This document shows, piece after piece, positions 15,192 to 23,405 of a stretch of DNA of 64,000 bases (the stretch's first letter is position 1; each line of letters begins with the position of its first letter). The stretch covers positions 1 through 64,000 of the forward strand of contig JBHJHI010000037.1 in assembly GCA_050330995.1 (NCBI GenBank), read 5' to 3'. Source of the DNA: Thermohalobaculum sp050330995 (lineage in GTDB: Bacteria > Pseudomonadota > Alphaproteobacteria > Rhodobacterales > Rhodobacteraceae). Made by a program: the position numbers and the translations under genes. Below the pieces are notes generated by a model. The model did not search any database and was not told the DNA's origin. It saw nothing but the letters and a program-made list of their open reading frames with translations.

Positions 15192-16472
15192 TCAGGCCGT
15201 TGCCCGTGCGTGGCGGTCGAGCGTTCCGGCGCAGAGCCACGAGGCCGCGGCCATGGCGGCGGCGGTGGCGAGGCAGAGCGGCAGCCCGCCCGCCTGGTAG
15301 CTGAGCCCCGAGAGGAGCGTGCCGACGAGCCGCCCGCCGGCGTTGGCCATGTAGTAGAAGCCCACGTCCATGGTCACGCGCTCGGCCTTCGTGAAGGCCA
15401 GGATCAGGTAGGAATGCAGCGAGGAGTTGAGCGCGAAGACGACGCCGAAGGCCAGGAGCCCCGCGACCAGCGTTGCCGTCAGCCAGTCGGCCGGGCCGCC
15501 CGAGACCCAGGCCGCCCCCGCGAGCGCGGCCGGGATCAGCGTCAGCACGCCCACCCAGAGCCGGGCGAGCGAGACGGTCTCGGCCACCGTCTTGTCGCGC
15601 GCGCGCAGGAGCTTCGGTGCCAAGGCCTGCACCGCGCCGTAGCCGATGATCCAGACCGCCATGAAGGTGCCGACGGCGAAGAACGCCTCGCGCTTGCCCT
15701 CGGCCGTGCCGTCCGAGAGCACGGCGTAGAAGTAGAGCGGCACGCCGACCACGAACCAGACGTCGCGCGCGCCGAACAGGAACAGCCGCGCCGCCGAGAG
15801 CCGGTTCACGTCGCCGGACTTCGAGAACACCTCCGTGACCTTGGCGTCCCTGCGCCCCTTCGGCAGGCCCGAGGGCATGAGCGCCGCGACGACGACGAGG
15901 ATCACGGCCAGTACCGCCGCCATGCCCGCGACCGCGCCCTCGAAGCCGACGAGGCCGAGGAGCCCGGCGCCGAGCAGGAAGCCGAAGCCCTTGACCGCGT
16001 TCTTCGAGCCGGTCAGCGCCGCGACCCAGCGGAACAGCGCGCCCTTCTCCTCGGGGGGCGCGAGCACCTTCACGGCCGACTTCGAGCTCATCTTGGCGAG
16101 GTCCTTGGCCACGCCCGAGAGGCCCTGCACGGCCATGACGAAGACGACCGAGGTGACGACGGCCCAGCCGGGGTCCACCCGCGTCAGCGCCGCGAGCGCG
16201 ACGATCTGGAGCGCGAGGCCGGCATAGAGCGTGGACGTCAGCCCGAAGCGCGCGGCGATCCAGCCGGCCGCGAGGTTGGTCGCCACCCCCGCCGCCTCGT
16301 AGAGCAGGAACAGATAGGCGAGCTGGATCGGCGTGAAGCCGAGGGTGTGGAAGTGCAGCAGCACCAGCATCCGGAGCGCGCCGTCGGTCAGCATGAACGC
16401 CCAGTAGGCGGCGGTGCCGGCCACGTAGGCGGCGAGCCCCTCGGGACGCTTGCGCGTGGTGGCATCGGTCAT
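15192..16472 (-). CDS. arsJ: ArsJ organoarsenical efflux permease (MFS)
   Basis: 426 residues, about twelve hydrophobic spans. It starts GLAAYVAGTAAYWAFMLTDGALRMLVLLHFHTLGF, with the MFS loop AGWIAARFGLTSTL and the ArsJ-like AVQGLSGVAKDLAKMSSKSAVK. ArsJ exports 1-arseno-3-phosphoglycerate made by a dedicated GAPDH. The gene directly upstream is that GAPDH, with an ATGA overlap (16469-16472), which is the strongest support. It is the last gene of the ars operon. Confidence 0.85.
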   Translation of the reverse strand: MTDATTRKRPEGLAAYVAGTAAYWAFMLTDGALRMLVLLHFHTLGFTPIQLAYLFLLYEAAGVATNLAAGWIAARFGLTSTLYAGLALQIVALAALTRVDPGWAVVTSVVFVMAVQGLSGVAKDLAKMSSKSAVKVLAPPEEKGALFRWVAALTGSKNAVKGFGFLLGAGLLGLVGFEGAVAGMAAVLAVILVVVAALMPSGLPKGRRDAKVTEVFSKSGDVNRLSAARLFLFGARDVWFVVGVPLYFYAVLSDGTAEGKREAFFAVGTFMAVWIIGYGAVQALAPKLLRARDKTVAETVSLARLWVGVLTLIPAALAGAAWVSGGPADWLTATLVAGLLAFGVVFALNSSLHSYLILAFTKAERVTMDVGFYYMANAGGRLVGTLLSGLSYQAGGLPLCLATAAAMAAASWLCAGTLDRHARATA

Positions 16473-17509
16473 CGCGCCATCCCTCCGGCGATCATCCGCG
16501 CGAGGTCGGCCATGCGCCGCGCGTAGCCCCACTCGTTGTCGTACCAGGCGAAGACCTTCGCCTGGGTGCCGTCCACGACCATGGTGGAGGGGCCGTCGAC
16601 CACCGCCGAGCGCGGGTCGTTCAGGAAGTCGGCCGAGACGAGGGGACGGTCCTCGTAGCCGAGGATGCCGGCGAGCGGGCCGTCGGCGGCCTCGCGGAAC
16701 AGCGCGTTCAGCTCGTCGGCCGTGGTCGGGCGCTCCAGCTCGAACACGCAGTCGGTGAGCGAGGCGTTCAGGAGCGGCACGCGCACGGCGTGGCCGTTCA
16801 GCCGGCCCTCCAGCTCGGGGTAGATCAACGTGATCGCGGTCGCCGAGCCGGTCGTGGTCGGCACCAGCGAGTTGAGCGCTGAGCGTGCGCGGCGCGGGTC
16901 CTTGGCCGGGCGGTCGACGATGGTCTGGGTGTTGGTGACGTCGTGGATCGTGGTGATGACGCCGTGGCGGATGCCGAGCGCCTCGTGCACGACCTTCACC
17001 ACCGGCGCGAGGCAGTTCGTGGTGCACGACGCCGCGGTGACGAGATGGTGGCGCGCGGGATCGTAGGCGTCGTGGTTGACGCCGTAGACGAGGTTGAGCG
17101 CGGGGTCCTCCTTCACCGGCGCGGAGACCAGCACCTTGGCCGCGCCCGCATCGTAGTAGGGGCGGAGCTTCGCCGGCGTCTTGAACACACCGGTGCAGTC
17201 GAGGACGAGATCGACGCCCTCCTCGGCGAGCGGCAGCTCCTCGATGCGCGTCGCCTGCGTGAACCGCATCCGCCGGCCGTCCACGCTCAGCGAGCCCTCG
17301 TCGTGGCCGAAGGCGGCTGGCCATCGGCCGTGCACGCTGTCGAACTCCAGGAGCAGCGCGTGCTGCGCCGGGTCGCCGGCCGGGTCGTTCAGGAGCGCGA
17401 TTTCGCCGGGTACGCCGTCCTCGATCAGCGCCCGGAGCGCGAGCTTGCCGATGCGGCCGAGGCCGTTGACGGCGATGCGAGCGGTGGGGCGAGCGGCGGG
17501 ACGGGCCAT
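16469..17509 (-). CDS. ArsJ-associated glyceraldehyde-3-phosphate dehydrogenase
   Basis: 346 residues. VNGLGRIGKLALRAL binds NAD; the catalytic cysteine is C162 in TAASCTTNCLAP, followed by IRHGVITTIHDVTN (catalytic His). In ars operons this enzyme uses arsenate in place of phosphate, forming unstable 1-arseno-3-phosphoglycerate for ArsJ to expel. The position between acr3 and arsJ, on the same strand and overlapping arsJ, supports that role over glycolysis. Active-site residues all look normal. Confidence 0.85.
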   Translation of the reverse strand: MARPAARPTARIAVNGLGRIGKLALRALIEDGVPGEIALLNDPAGDPAQHALLLEFDSVHGRWPAAFGHDEGSLSVDGRRMRFTQATRIEELPLAEEGVDLVLDCTGVFKTPAKLRPYYDAGAAKVLVSAPVKEDPALNLVYGVNHDAYDPARHHLVTAASCTTNCLAPVVKVVHEALGIRHGVITTIHDVTNTQTIVDRPAKDPRRARSALNSLVPTTTGSATAITLIYPELEGRLNGHAVRVPLLNASLTDCVFELERPTTADELNALFREAADGPLAGILGYEDRPLVSADFLNDPRSAVVDGPSTMVVDGTQAKVFAWYDNEWGYARRMADLARMIAGGMAR

Positions 17510-17519
17510 ACGCGCCTCC

Positions 17520-18581
17520 TCAGGCAGGGGCGAACCAGCCGCGGGTGCGGTTGGCGAAGGCGACGAGGCTGAGCATCACCGGCACCTCGACCAGCACGCC
17601 GACCACGGTGGCGAGCGCCGCGCCCGAGCCGAGGCCGAACAGCGAGATCGCCACCGCCACGGCCAGCTCGAAGAAGTTGGACGTGCCGATCAGCGCGCAG
17701 GGGGCGGCGACCTCGAAGGGGATGCGCCAGGCGCGCGCCACCGCGTAGGCGACGAGGAAGATACCGTAGGACTGGATCAGGAGCGGCACCGCGATCAGCG
17801 CGATGACGAGGGGTTTGGCGACGATCGTCTCCGCCTGGAAGCCGAACAGCAGCACCACGGTCGCGAGCAGCCCGAGGACGGTCGCGGGCTTGATCCGGTC
17901 GCGGAACGCCTCGACCGCCGTCTCGCCGCCTCGGCGTATGAAATGGCGGCGGGTCAGGACGCCCGCGATCAGCGGCAGCACCACGTAGAGCCCGACCGAG
18001 AGCGCGAGCGTCTCCCAAGGGACCTCGATGCCGCCGACGCCGAGCAGCAGCGCCACGATCGGGGCGAAGGCGAACACCATGACCACGTCGTTCACGCCGA
18101 CCTGCACCAGCGTGTAGGTCGGATCGCCCCGCGTGAGCTGCGACCAGACGAACACCATCGCCGTGCAGGGCGCGGCGCCGAGCAGGATGAGGCCCGCGAG
18201 GTAGGACTGCGCGTCCTGCGGCGCGATCAGCCCCGCGAACACGTGCTCGAAGAACAGCACCCCGAGGCCGGCCATGGTGAAGGGCTTGACCAGCCAGTTC
18301 ACGACCAGCGTGACGGCCAGCCCCTTGGGGCTCTCGCGGGCGTGGCGAAGGGCGGAGAAGTCCACGCCGATCATCATCGGGTAGACCATCGCCCAGATCA
18401 GCACGGCGACGATCAGGTTCACCGAGGCGACCTCGGCGTTCGCCAGCGTCGCGAACAGGTCCGGCAAGGCGTGGCCCAGGGCGAGGCCGGCCAGGATCGC
18501 GAGCGCGACCCAGACCGAGAGCCACTTCTCGAAGACGCCGAGCCCGCCGGGGGCGGCCTCCTGCGCGTCGGCGTAGGTCAT
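17520..18581 (-). CDS. acr3: Acr3-family arsenite efflux permease
   Basis: 353 residues, about ten membrane spans. The Acr3 signature LGAAPCTAMVFVWSQLTRGDPTYTLVQVGVND contains C139, the family's essential cysteine, and the later ALIGTSNFFELAVAVAISLFG carries the conserved Glu. It exports arsenite across the inner membrane by proton antiport. It follows the regulator/reductase fusion by 4 bases and precedes the GAPDH by 10 bases, on one transcript. Confidence 0.9.
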   Translation of the reverse strand: MTYADAQEAAPGGLGVFEKWLSVWVALAILAGLALGHALPDLFATLANAEVASVNLIVAVLIWAMVYPMMIGVDFSALRHARESPKGLAVTLVVNWLVKPFTMAGLGVLFFEHVFAGLIAPQDAQSYLAGLILLGAAPCTAMVFVWSQLTRGDPTYTLVQVGVNDVVMVFAFAPIVALLLGVGGIEVPWETLALSVGLYVVLPLIAGVLTRRHFIRRGGETAVEAFRDRIKPATVLGLLATVVLLFGFQAETIVAKPLVIALIAVPLLIQSYGIFLVAYAVARAWRIPFEVAAPCALIGTSNFFELAVAVAISLFGLGSGAALATVVGVLVEVPVMLSLVAFANRTRGWFAPA

Positions 18582-18585
18582 GCGT

Positions 18586-19452
18586 TCAGCTCGCGGTCGG
18601 GGTGGCGGCGTGCTCGGCGCCGAGGGCGTCGAGGCGGTGCTGCAGCGTCAGCCGGTCGAGGCTGTCCACGGACAGTGCGAGGAAGCCGGTCAGCCGGCGG
18701 TGCAGCGTGCGGTAGGCGTCGAGGAAGGCGAGGCCGCGCTCGGCCTCGGTGCCGGTCGCCTTCACCGGGTCGGGCAGGCCCCAGTGCGCGGTGATCGGCT
18801 GGCCCGGCCAGGGCGGGCACTCCTCGTTCGCCGCCGCATCGCAGACGGTGAAGACGAAGTCCATGCGCGGCGCGTCGGGCCGCGTGAACTCGGAGACGTG
18901 CTTGGCGTAGAGGCCCGAGACGTCGTGGCCGAGATCGGTCAGCACCCTCACCGTGTGTGGGTTCAGCTCGGAGTAGGGCCGCGTCCCCGCGGAATGGGCG
19001 TTGAACTTGTCCGCCCCCTCCCTGGCCAGGATCGCCTCGGCCATGATCGAGCGCGCCGAGTTGCCCGAGCAGAGGAACAGCACGTCGAAGCGTCGGTCGG
19101 CCATGGCCGCCTCCTCCCGGTCGAGGGTCAGAAGGGTCCGCGCGGCGAGCGGGGTGCACAGCTCCGGCCGCCCGCCGCAGCAGTCGTTGACGAGGAAGTC
19201 GACCACCGCCGCCGTCCGGCCGAGGTCGATGGCGTAGAGCACCGCCTTGCCCTTGCGCCAGGAGCGCACCAGCCCCGCCCGCGCGAGCGTGGCGAGATGC
19301 ACCGAGAGCGTGCTGGCCTTCAGCCCGAGCGCGACGGCGATCTCGCCCGGCCGCACGCCGTGCGGCGCGCGCCGCGCCAGCAGGCGGAACACGCCGAGCC
19401 GGCCGGGATGGCCGAGCGCGGTCAGCGCGTCGGTGGGTAATGCGATTTTCAT
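18586..19452 (-). CDS. ArsR regulator fused to arsenate reductase
   Basis: 288 residues. Residues 1-105 are an ArsR winged helix (LTALGHPGRLGVFRLLARRA, GLKASTLSVHLATLARAGLVRSWRKGKAVLYAID) ending in NDCCGGRPELC, cysteines 91, 92 and 99, which suit arsenite sensing. After a short linker, residues 122-255 are a low-molecular-weight-phosphatase-type ArsC with C128 in LFLCSGNSARS and further cysteines in FTVCDAAANEECPPW. The reductase converts arsenate to arsenite for Acr3. The start is ATG 19452; the open frame continues upstream but without domain sequence. It is the first gene of the operon. Confidence 0.88.
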   Translation of the reverse strand: MKIALPTDALTALGHPGRLGVFRLLARRAPHGVRPGEIAVALGLKASTLSVHLATLARAGLVRSWRKGKAVLYAIDLGRTAAVVDFLVNDCCGGRPELCTPLAARTLLTLDREEAAMADRRFDVLFLCSGNSARSIMAEAILAREGADKFNAHSAGTRPYSELNPHTVRVLTDLGHDVSGLYAKHVSEFTRPDAPRMDFVFTVCDAAANEECPPWPGQPITAHWGLPDPVKATGTEAERGLAFLDAYRTLHRRLTGFLALSVDSLDRLTLQHRLDALGAEHAATPTAS

Positions 19453-19463
19453 GAATCCATGAA
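19448..19463. promoter_or_regulatory. Possible ArsR operator over the start codon
   Basis: TTCATG (19448-19453) and CATGAA (19458-19463) are a perfect inverted repeat with a 4-base centre, in a short AT-rich stretch directly on the ars start codon. ArsR-type repressors bind such dyads near their own promoter. This is inferred from position and symmetry only. Confidence 0.45.
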
Positions 19464-19913
19464 CACGCGGATCGTCGAGCGGTTCCGTGCGCCCGGACCC
19501 CGGGGCGCGTCGCCCGGCACAGCCGGCCTCCGGGTCGTCGCGTCCGACCGCCCGGCCGCCGACGCTTCGGCGAAGGCGGACAGGGACCGGCGAACCGCCG
19601 GGGGCTTCACGCGCCCGGCGGCGGTCGAGCCGTTCCGACGCGGTGGCGAGGGACGACGCCGGCGATTCCGGCTCGGGCGGCCGTGCTCCGGCACGGGTCG
19701 GGCGTCCGGGCGCGCGCCGCGCGAGGGAGGCGCCGCGCGCCCGTGCGTCGGCGATCAAACGCGAGGCGCGCGGGCGCGTTGACCGCCGCGACCCGTCCGT
19801 CCCGCCGCGTTGACCGCGGTGAGCCGCCCGTATAGCCCGACGCGACCGGCGACCGCCGAGGCAGGCACGCCCGGGCCTCGATCCGCCGACCGCCTCATCC
19901 GGAGCGTCCGACC
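19464..19913. other. Gene-free GC-rich stretch
   Basis: About 450 bases between the divergent ars operon and the secreted-protein gene. Open frames exist on several strands but are Arg/Pro/Ala-rich with no domain features, as expected from GC-rich non-coding DNA. The promoters of both flanking units should lie here; no clear -35/-10 pair was identified. Confidence 0.5.
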
Positions 19914-20378
19914 ATGACCCTTTCGACGACGCGTCGCCGTGCGACGGGGCTCCTCCCCCGGGCGGTGGCGAGCCTTTGCCTGCTGGCCGGTCCCGTGGTG
20001 GCGCAGGAGGCGCCGTCGTCCCCCGTCCGGGTGGAGCTGAACAAGCTGGAGCCGATCGAGGCGGGCTGCCGCAGCTACCTCGTGATCGACAGCGCCGCCG
20101 AGGCGGCGATCGAGGCGCTGACGCTCGACGTGGTAGTGTTCGACGCCGAGGCGGTCGTCGCCCGGCGCCTCGCCGTCGACGTCGCCCCGCTCGCTGCCGG
20201 GCGCACGGCGGTCAAGGTCTTCGACCTCGACGGTCTCGCCTGCGGGGACGTCGGGCGCTTCCTGCTCAACGGCGTCCTGGCCTGCGACGAGACGCTCGGC
20301 GACGGGGGCGGCGACGGGGGCGGCTGCCGCGAGGCGGTGGCGACGGCCTCGCGCGCCCGCGTGCCCTTCGACGGCTGA
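19914..20378 (+). CDS. Periplasmic protein, Tat-type signal, unknown function
   Basis: 154 residues. MTLSTTRRRATGLLPRAVASLCLLAGPVVAQEA is an export signal with a basic n-region. The mature domain (VRVELNKLEPIEAGCRSYLVIDSAAEAAIE, LDVVVFDAEAVVARRLAVDVAPLAAGRTAVKVFDLDGLACGDVGRFLLNG) contains paired cysteines (C52-type GCRSY, LACGD) that could form disulfides. I recall similar proteins near TonB/ExbBD genes in Rhodobacterales, but none of those genes is here. The C-terminal Gly/Asp-rich segment (GDGGGDGGGC) is unusual. Confidence 0.65.
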   Translation: MTLSTTRRRATGLLPRAVASLCLLAGPVVAQEAPSSPVRVELNKLEPIEAGCRSYLVIDSAAEAAIEALTLDVVVFDAEAVVARRLAVDVAPLAAGRTAVKVFDLDGLACGDVGRFLLNGVLACDETLGDGGGDGGGCREAVATASRARVPFDG

Positions 20379-20469
20379 GCCGGACGCGGGGGCGGCGCGC
20401 CCGCGCCGCTGCCCGACGTGCCCCGGCCTCCCGCTCCGGCGTCCACGACCCTCGGGGCCGCCCCGGCGC

Positions 20470-21156
20470 TCAGGCGGTCCCGTCCTCGCCGCGCTTCGGC
20501 ACGACGAGCCGCGCGGGCCGCCCGTGCGCGGCTCGCTCGAACATCGGCGAGACGTTGCGCGCGACCTCGCTCACCAGATCGAGCCGCTCGATGTGGCGCG
20601 CGAGCGCGGGGGTGCGGGCGACCTCGACCAGCCGGGGGACCAGCTCCGGCGCGTCGTAGAGGATCTGCATGTAGGCGAGCGGATCGCCGCGCTTCAGCAC
20701 CCAGTCGCGCTCGGGGTCGTGCCACTCCAGGATGGCGTTGAGCGGGCGGGGCCAGTCGCGCACCGGGAAGCGCCCGGCGATCAGCGTGCCCGGCCAGCCC
20801 CGCATCCCCGGCCAGAGGTAAGGGCCCGTGAGCTGCACGCGGGCCGGCTCGTCCGAGACGAGGTGCAGGTTGAGGCTGATCTGGCAGGCGGGCACCGCCG
20901 TCTCGCGCTGCGCCTCGGGCAGGATCGGCGTCACGAGCCCGCGAAAGCCCTGCTCGGTGAGCCGGCTGCCCCCGGCGACGCGTTCGAAGGCGGGCGGGCG
21001 GCCCGGCGCGCGTCGCAGCCGGACGCGGAGATCGAAGGAGGCGCGCACCAGCACGATCCGCCGCGCAAGGCCGTCCGGGCCGAGGATCTCGGGGGCGAGG
21101 AAGGCCAGCGCCGCCTGCGGCGAGGAGGTCAGCCAGCCGAGCGGGGCCTCCCTCAC
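20470..21156 (-). CDS. Unknown protein, paralogue of its upstream neighbour
   Basis: 228 residues from GTG 21156, overlapping the upstream stop in GTGA. Its central and C-terminal parts align by eye with the neighbour: WPGTLIAGRFPVRDWPRPLNAILEWHDPERDWVLKRGDPLAY against WPGVGVAGRWPARDWPAAIDWALEWDDPKGELVLRQGDPLAY, and both end in R-P-x-R-L-(L)-V-P. No signal peptide or membrane span. I recognise no family. It diverges from the inositol/YcaO cluster, and the intergenic gap (21891-22154) could be shared, so it may belong to the same pathway. Confidence 0.7.
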   Translation of the reverse strand: MREAPLGWLTSSPQAALAFLAPEILGPDGLARRIVLVRASFDLRVRLRRAPGRPPAFERVAGGSRLTEQGFRGLVTPILPEAQRETAVPACQISLNLHLVSDEPARVQLTGPYLWPGMRGWPGTLIAGRFPVRDWPRPLNAILEWHDPERDWVLKRGDPLAYMQILYDAPELVPRLVEVARTPALARHIERLDLVSEVARNVSPMFERAAHGRPARLVVPKRGEDGTA

Positions 21157-21890
21157 GCGCCCTCGCCGACGGGGACCAGCAGCCGCTCGGGCCGGCGCGA
21201 CGCCGCGCGCGCCCAGAGATCGGGGATGTCGTCGGTGATGTGGTGCACCCCGTCCATCCCGGCGCGGTAGTCGGCGAGCGCCGCCGTCGGCTCGGCCTCG
21301 ACGAGGCGCGGGCGCTTGTCGGGGTGGTCGAACTCGAAGAACACGTAGGCGAGCGGGTCGCCCTGGCGCAGCACCAGCTCGCCCTTCGGGTCGTCCCATT
21401 CGAGCGCCCAGTCGATCGCGGCAGGCCAGTCGCGCGCGGGCCAGCGCCCGGCGACGCCGACGCCCGGCCAGCGCCGGGGGCCGCGGTCGAGGAAGGGCGG
21501 CGTCATGGTGGCGCGGCAGGGCTCGTCGGTCACCAGGAACCAGGGCAGGCGCAGCCTCAGCACCGGGCGGCGCGGGTCGCGCCAGCGCGCCTGCGGCTCG
21601 ATCCAGAGGAAGCGTCGCAGCCACTCGGGCTTGGCCGCCGTGCCCTTGGGGTCGATCGTCATGCCGAGCTTGGCCCCCTCGGTGGACAGGCGCATGCGGA
21701 GCGCGATCGGGCAGGGCAACGCGATCAGCTGGCGCTCCAGCAGGTTGACAGCCGGGCAGTTCTGCACCGCGCGCGCCCCGAGCGGACGGGTGCGCGTCGA
21801 GGCGACGGTGTGCGGGACCGGGAAGGCGAAGCCCGCCCCCGGCTCGGTCAGGCAGTAGCCGACGTCGACGTGGATGGTGGTGCCGTACAT
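21153..21890 (-). CDS. Unknown protein with conserved Cys/Pro motif
   Basis: 245 residues from ATG 21890. It begins TTIHVDVGYCLTEPGAGFAF and has NCPAVNLLERQLIALPCPIALR, then the block it shares with the next gene (RRWPGVGVAGRWPARDWP...QGDPLAYVFFEFDHPD). The two genes look like a tandem duplication that diverged. The repeated W-P, R-D-W-P and G-D-P-L-A-Y motifs suggest a conserved binding surface. No homology to a named enzyme was recognised. It is divergent from, and adjacent to, the inositol-phosphate synthase gene. Confidence 0.7.
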   Translation of the reverse strand: MYGTTIHVDVGYCLTEPGAGFAFPVPHTVASTRTRPLGARAVQNCPAVNLLERQLIALPCPIALRMRLSTEGAKLGMTIDPKGTAAKPEWLRRFLWIEPQARWRDPRRPVLRLRLPWFLVTDEPCRATMTPPFLDRGPRRWPGVGVAGRWPARDWPAAIDWALEWDDPKGELVLRQGDPLAYVFFEFDHPDKRPRLVEAEPTAALADYRAGMDGVHHITDDIPDLWARAASRRPERLLVPVGEGA

Positions 21891-22018
21891 GGGCCCCCGC
21901 GAGATGGCGCGCGACGCGTTTTACGTCGGACACGCGACCCTCGCGTGACGGTCCGATCACGTTCGGATGAGCGCTCTCCGGCCCTCCGGTCGGTGGCTTG
22001 CGGCATGGTGTCCCGAAG

Positions 22019-22035
22019 GTTCCGTCGTCCGGAAC
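22019..22035. other. Small hairpin in the divergent promoter region
   Basis: GTTCCG (22019-22024) and CGGAAC (22030-22035) form a stem around TCGTC, with GAAGGTTCC/GGAACGAAG continuing imperfectly outward. It lies between the paralogous pair and the inositol cluster and could be an operator for either unit. No regulator gene is adjacent. Confidence 0.35.
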
Positions 22036-22154
22036 GAAGTTCCGCGTGCCCAGCTTCAACCGTTGCACATCCGGCCTTGGCGCCATCGCCCGGGCGTTCA
22101 CTTAGCCGCGCAGGGCCGGGCCCCTCCGGCAAATCAGAAAAGACGGACGGACAC

Positions 22155-23405
22155 ATGCTCACGACGGAGAAGAGCAGCGGCCGCACCCTCGGCATCGCCG
22201 TGGTCGGCCTCGGCGGCGGCGTCGCCACCACCATGGTGGCGGGCCTCGAGATGATGCGTCGAGGCATGACCGGCACCGAGGGGCTGCCGCTCGCCGAGAT
22301 CGACATCGACCGCACCGGCCTCTCCGCCTACGGCGACATCGTCTGCGCCGGCTGGGACGTGAACCCCCAGGACCTCGCCTCGGCCGTGCGCGAGCACGGG
22401 GTGCTCTCCGAGCCCTACCTCGCCCCGATCGAGGACCGCATGAGCGCGATCCGGCCCTGGAAGGCCGGCGCCGACCGCGCCTTCTGCGCCAACATCGAAG
22501 GCAGCCACGTCGCCGACGGCAACTCCAAGCGCAGCCTCGTCGAGCAGTTCCGCGCCGATCTCCGCCGCTTCCGCGTCGAGAAGGGGCTCGACGACCTGGT
22601 GGTGATCAACCTCGCCTCGACAGAGAAGGTGTCCGATCCGCTCCACCCCGACTTCGCGACGCCGGCGGCGTTCTCGAAGGCGGTCGACGACAACCACGAC
22701 ACCGTCGCGCCGGCGATGCTCTACGCCTACGCCGCGATCCTGGAGGGCGTGCCGTTCGGCAACTTCACCCCCTCGCTCGCCTCGGAGATGCCGGCGCTGG
22801 TCGCGCTCGCCAACGAGCGCGGCGTGCCGCTCGCGGGGCGCGACGGCAAGACCGGGCAAACCTTCATGAAGACGGTGCTGGCCCCGGCGCTGCGCGGGCG
22901 CGCGCTGCACGTGGACGGCTGGTACTCGACCAACATCCTCGGCAACCGCGACGGCAAGGCGCTCGAGGACCCCGCCTCGCTCGGCTCGAAGCTCCACACC
23001 AAGGGCGGCGTGCTCGACCAGATCCTCGGCTACCCGGTCGAGAACCACCTGGTGCAGATCAGCTATTACAAGCCGCGCGGCGACAACAAGGAGGCCTGGG
23101 ACAACATCGACGTCACCGGCTTCCTCGGCGAGCGCATGCAGATCAAGATCAACTTCCTGTGCAAGGACTCGATCCTGGCGGCGCCGCGCGCGATCGAGAT
23201 CGCGCGCTGCCGCGATCTCGCCAAGCGTCGCGGCGAGGCCGGACCGATCGAGGCGCTCTCGACCTTCTTCAAGGCGCCGCTGACCCGCGGCGGCGAGCCC
23301 GAGCACGCCTTCGGGCGCCAGCAGGCGATGCTGATGGACTGGCTCGGCGCCGGCACCGACCCGATGACGGGCACGGTGCGCCCCGCGGCGACGGCGGCGG
23401 AATGA
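22155..23405 (+). CDS. ino1: Inositol-3-phosphate synthase
   Basis: 416 residues. VVGLGGGVATTMVAGLEMMRRG is the NAD-binding loop. INLASTEKVSDPLHPDF, PFGNFTPSLASEMPALVALANERGVPLAGRDGKTGQTFMKTVLAPAL and WYSTNILGNRDGKAL...SKLHTKGGVLDQILGY are the synthase motifs, with VQISYYKPRGDNKEAWDNIDVTGFLG in the catalytic domain. It cyclises glucose 6-phosphate to 1D-myo-inositol 3-phosphate. It heads an eleven-gene set; the next gene starts inside its stop (ATGA at 23402). In mycothiol producers the same product is the acceptor for a GT4 enzyme, and a GT4 gene lies six genes downstream. Confidence 0.92.
   Translation: MLTTEKSSGRTLGIAVVGLGGGVATTMVAGLEMMRRGMTGTEGLPLAEIDIDRTGLSAYGDIVCAGWDVNPQDLASAVREHGVLSEPYLAPIEDRMSAIRPWKAGADRAFCANIEGSHVADGNSKRSLVEQFRADLRRFRVEKGLDDLVVINLASTEKVSDPLHPDFATPAAFSKAVDDNHDTVAPAMLYAYAAILEGVPFGNFTPSLASEMPALVALANERGVPLAGRDGKTGQTFMKTVLAPALRGRALHVDGWYSTNILGNRDGKALEDPASLGSKLHTKGGVLDQILGYPVENHLVQISYYKPRGDNKEAWDNIDVTGFLGERMQIKINFLCKDSILAAPRAIEIARCRDLAKRRGEAGPIEALSTFFKAPLTRGGEPEHAFGRQQAMLMDWLGAGTDPMTGTVRPAATAAE

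Noticed and set aside
19459..19813. Small genes beside the ars operon
   Set aside because: Arg/Pro/Ala-rich frames with no domain, ribosome site or codon pattern like neighbours.
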